The notes below the pieces were generated by a model. That model saw only the letters and a list, made by a program, of their open reading frames with translations, did not search any database and was not told the DNA's origin. A stretch of DNA of 64,000 bases from positions 1-64,000 of the forward strand of contig NZ_SLUI01000008.1 of the NCBI RefSeq assembly GCF_004339805.1, given 5' to 3'. Source of the stretch: Anaerospora hongkongensis (GTDB lineage Bacteria; Bacillota; Negativicutes; Sporomusales; DSM-15969). Below are positions 61,752-64,000 of this stretch, piece after piece. A program made the translations under genes and the position numbers. Position 1 is the first letter of the stretch. Each line of letters begins with the position of its first letter.

Positions 61752-62543
61752 TTATTGTTCAATAGTATTTTTCCTGGCTTTTTTCACCCAATAGGCTCTG
61801 GCGGCACCGATGGCGCCGGCAAAACAGGACAAACCGGCCGAAGTCACCGGATAGCCCAGCTGCCTTTCCAAGGCAATTCTCAGTCCCGCCATACCTGCCA
61901 AACCACCTGTCAGCAAGATGGGCGGCGCAAAATCCACCCGGGCCGTTAACGCCACCGCCCGATCCACAATCAGCTGAATAATGCCGCCAGCCACTTCCTC
62001 ACGGCTTTTTCCCGCCGCCAGCTGGGAAACGATCTCCGAATCGGCAAACACAGCACACATGCTGCTGAGTGAACAGCTTTTTCCAGCTGCAAGCAGGTCC
62101 GAGAACTCTGACAGTTCAATGCCCATCCGGTTGGCCGACATTTCCAGAAAACGGCCGGTGCCTGCTGCGCACTTGGTATTCATCTGAAACGAGCGAACCT
62201 GTCCATCCTCGACGGCAATGACCTTTGAATCCTGACCGCCGATATCAATAACGGTGCGCACGCCAGGCAGCAGATAATCCGCACCAAGTGCATGACAAGT
62301 GATTTCTGTGATGGTCTGGTGGGCAAAATCAATGCCGATCCGGCCATAGCCGGTAGCAGTAATATATACAGTCTCTCTTTCAAGCCCCGCCTGCTCCAGC
62401 AGTTGTTCGAACACCGCCCGGGAAGTGTTCTTCGGGCTCCAGCCGGTGGGAAGCACACAAGAGGCAAGGATGGCGTCCTCTTGGAAGAGGACGCCTTTGC
62501 ATGCGGTAGACCCGCAGTCAATACCGATTGACGCTTTAATCAT
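61752..62543 (-). CDS. ATP-dependent activase of a 2-hydroxyacyl-CoA dehydratase/double-cubane reductase (HgdC/BcrA family)
   Basis: 263 aa. The ASKHA ATPase motif GIDCGSTACKGVLF opens the protein and DIGGQDSKVIAV follows. Cys125 (NTKCAAGTGRF) and Cys163 (SSMCAVFADSE) are the two residues that bind a 4Fe-4S cluster across the dimer. It injects low-potential electrons into the partner reductase on ATP hydrolysis. It starts 3 bp after the partner gene ends. Confidence 0.93.
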   Translation of the reverse strand: MIKASIGIDCGSTACKGVLFQEDAILASCVLPTGWSPKNTSRAVFEQLLEQAGLERETVYITATGYGRIGIDFAHQTITEITCHALGADYLLPGVRTVIDIGGQDSKVIAVEDGQVRSFQMNTKCAAGTGRFLEMSANRMGIELSEFSDLLAAGKSCSLSSMCAVFADSEIVSQLAAGKSREEVAGGIIQLIVDRAVALTARVDFAPPILLTGGLAGMAGLRIALERQLGYPVTSAGLSCFAGAIGAARAYWVKKARKNTIEQ

Positions 62544-62546
62544 TCG

Positions 62547-63704
62547 TTATAACATCTCCACAAAGGCACCGGCCCGGGTAGACAGCTGGCCAATATCCGC
62601 AGTACCATAGTCGGTTTCCAGTTGTAGATAGGGAATGCCCTTTTTCTGCATAAAAGCCTTAACGGCATGCGCTTCCACTGCGTAAGGATGACAGGCTTGC
62701 AGCGTCATTTCCACCACGCCGTCGACCTGAAATTGTTCACAAAGGCGTTCCAAAAGTACGAAACGGTTGTTGTCGGGCGTCATTACAGCACAGCCAATCT
62801 GCAGGTAATGCTCGGCAATACTGGTAAGCGGATCGCCTTCCTCCGGACATTGTCTATCCAGCTGTTTGGCGCCGGTACAGTTTTCAAAGACAACAACGAC
62901 CGCACCGGCCTCTTCCAGCACCTTAACTACCTTTTCTGTAACGCCGCCCATAGGACAGCCGGTAATCAGAATCCGGGGCGCAGTTTCCGAAACCGGGCGT
63001 TCCCCTGCTGCATAAGCTGCCCGAATGCTGTCAATGGCATTCTGGATTTCGGCAACCTTCATATCCCAGTCAAATTTAAACTGAGCGCCAAAAAGGATTT
63101 GCAGCTGCCTGAGTCCGGTAATAGGCGGCGGCGTCATTGTGCTCAACTCATACAATTTCTTTAGCAGCTTGCGCTCGATATTCCGCCGGCGAATAGCATC
63201 CCGCAAATTATCATCGGTAATCGTAACGCCGAAGTCCTTTTCCACCCGTTCCTTTAGACGCACCAGTTCCGCCCGCCAGAGTGCTTTGGCTTCCGGGGTA
63301 TCCTGACGCCGGGGAAGCTCCAGAATATGGACATTCTTGATTTGGGCCAGAAGCTCGTACATTTTCACTTTACCGTCACAGGTAGTCTCGCCCACCACCA
63401 AATCGGAGAAATACATGTAAGGGCATTTGTCGGTAATCGCAAAGCCATAGCTGGACTTTATCAGCGGACACAGGTTGCTCGGCAACACTTTCTCCGCCTC
63501 AGGGATGGTCTCGTCACTGGTAGAACACAACCCCACACTAACAAGGCCGGCAGCCATAAAAATCTCCAGCGGGGTATAGGTGCAGAACTGGCCTACCACC
63601 CCTTTGCCGCTGTCTTTAATTTTCTTCATTGCAATAAATCCATTTTGTCTTGCCTCCGCAAAACTTTCAAATATTTGGGGCAGCTCGGTCTTTCTCTCGA
63701 TCAT
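62547..63704 (-). CDS. Double-cubane-cluster-type anaerobic reductase (2-hydroxyacyl-CoA dehydratase family)
   Basis: 385 aa from the ATG at 63704 after GGGAGAG; the frame extends to 63722. The HgdB/BcrC-like fold has conserved cysteines in GQFCTYTP, GLCSTSDE, NLCPLIKS, DKCPYMY, ETTCDGK, ITGCPMGG, FENCTG and LQACHPY. A single-subunit member with one activase matches the double-cubane protein of Carboxydothermus, whose physiological substrate is unknown. Classical dehydratases have two such subunits. It lies 17 bp after the DUF3343 gene. Confidence 0.85.
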   Translation of the reverse strand: MIERKTELPQIFESFAEARQNGFIAMKKIKDSGKGVVGQFCTYTPLEIFMAAGLVSVGLCSTSDETIPEAEKVLPSNLCPLIKSSYGFAITDKCPYMYFSDLVVGETTCDGKVKMYELLAQIKNVHILELPRRQDTPEAKALWRAELVRLKERVEKDFGVTITDDNLRDAIRRRNIERKLLKKLYELSTMTPPPITGLRQLQILFGAQFKFDWDMKVAEIQNAIDSIRAAYAAGERPVSETAPRILITGCPMGGVTEKVVKVLEEAGAVVVVFENCTGAKQLDRQCPEEGDPLTSIAEHYLQIGCAVMTPDNNRFVLLERLCEQFQVDGVVEMTLQACHPYAVEAHAVKAFMQKKGIPYLQLETDYGTADIGQLSTRAGAFVEML

Positions 63705-63721
63705 GTATTTCTCTCCCTTCA

Positions 63722-63958
63722 TTAATACAATAAAATAATCCGCTTCTCCTGATATTCAATCTTGTTTTTTTCCATTATCTGGAGCAGCAGCTCCTCCCAC
63801 TGCGGTTCCGCACACCAGGCAAGACCGCAGCTGCCGCTGATTTCCCGCGGAATCGGTATCAGCCGCCCTTGCTTGGGTTCACAGACAGCTTCCATAGCCA
63901 TTGCTGCCGTAGTAGTAGGAAAGGCAATAACTAATTTGGGTAGTTTCTCTCTAGCCAA
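63722..63958 (-). CDS. DUF3343 small protein, putative Se/S carrier-like
   Basis: 78 aa from a TTG start at 63958, which overlaps the end of the preceding gene by 8 nt. The core motif is SGSCGLAW, with family features VIAFPTTTAAMAMEA and RLIPIPREIS. DUF3343 proteins are often beside activase and double-cubane reductase genes and have been proposed to carry sulfur or selenium. Function unproven. Confidence 0.82.
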   Translation of the reverse strand: MAREKLPKLVIAFPTTTAAMAMEAVCEPKQGRLIPIPREISGSCGLAWCAEPQWEELLLQIMEKNKIEYQEKRIILLY

Positions 63959-64000
63959 TTATCCCTGCTCCCCCTTCTGCGGCAATCTCAGCAATTGCCT
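63951..64000 (-). CDS. 3' end of an unidentified gene running off the right edge
   Basis: The last codons read AIAEIAAEGGAGIIG and stop at 63951-63953, overlapping the DUF3343 start. Too short to identify. In related operons a cysteine-desulfurase-like gene often stands here, but that is context only. Confidence 0.55.
   Translation of the reverse strand, partial: AIAEIAAEGGAGIIG

Noticed and set aside
1-64000. CRISPR array, prophage or insertion sequence
   Set aside because: No regularly spaced repeats, no transposase or integrase frame and no phage structural genes were found.

Overview
The window reads as chromosomal DNA of an anaerobic, endospore-forming member of the Firmicutes. Sporulation genes (spoIIP, gpr), the hrcA-grpE-dnaK-dnaJ-prmA-rsmE-mtaB gene order, floA/nfeD and the lepA-hemW-hrcA arrangement are Firmicute hallmarks. 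An HlyD-type ABC exporter, a glycine/betaine reductase island, corrinoid methyltransfer genes and a double-cubane reductase pair point to an acetogen-like or amino-acid-fermenting anaerobe. A Sporomusa-like member of the Negativicutes fits well, but that placement is an inference. Nearly everything is on the minus strand; the exceptions are rpsT and an M29 aminopeptidase.

Layout. 1-240: tandem consensus promoters and a leader of an rRNA operon reading out of the left edge. 0.24-4.8 kb: TetR-controlled ABC efflux operon. 4.8-7.5 kb: nfeD-floA membrane operon. 8-30.4 kb: housekeeping genes (yqeY, rpsU, HIT, mtaB, rsmE, prmA, dnaJ, dnaK, grpE, an archaeal-type chaperonin, hrcA with CIRCE, hemW, lepA, spoIIP, gpr, rpsT, pta, holA, comEC, comEA). 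30.5-33.6 kb: aminopeptidase, GntR and LysR regulators. 33.7-48.1 kb: a selenium and glycine/betaine-reductase island, in transcription order selC, a decayed grdA copy, grdA2, BCCT transporter, selD, selB, trxB, trxA, grdA1, grdC, grdD, selA, grdI-type and grdH-type substrate subunits. 48.4-52.4 kb: Tat-exported binding protein, NapH-like ferredoxin, NifB, YedE and TusA-like genes. 52.9-61.7 kb: two corrinoid operons (RACo, three UroD-fold proteins, a corrinoid protein and a NitT/TauT-type ABC importer). 61.7-64 kb: double-cubane-type reductase, its ATP-dependent activase and a DUF3343 protein.

How the parts connect. The BCCT carrier probably imports glycine betaine. The GrdI/GrdH-type protein B activates it, selenoprotein A carries the Se-carboxymethyl group, protein C (GrdC/GrdD) releases acetyl phosphate, and TrxA/TrxB re-reduce the system. 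selA, selB, selC, selD, yedE and tusA supply selenocysteine for the UGA codons in grdA1, grdA2 and grdH. Acetyl phosphate can be exchanged with acetyl-CoA by Pta, and methyl groups could enter through the corrinoid operons.

The most unusual signal is regulatory. Three separate operons (the NifB operon and both corrinoid operons) begin with the same module: a 6-7 bp inverted repeat around a 7-nt T-rich spacer, overlapping a TTAGTG/A -35, then exactly 18 nt and an extended -10 TGnTAGGAT. This predicts one regulator for a corrinoid methyl-transfer system that lacks any recognisable classical substrate methyltransferase and for an orphan NifB operon.
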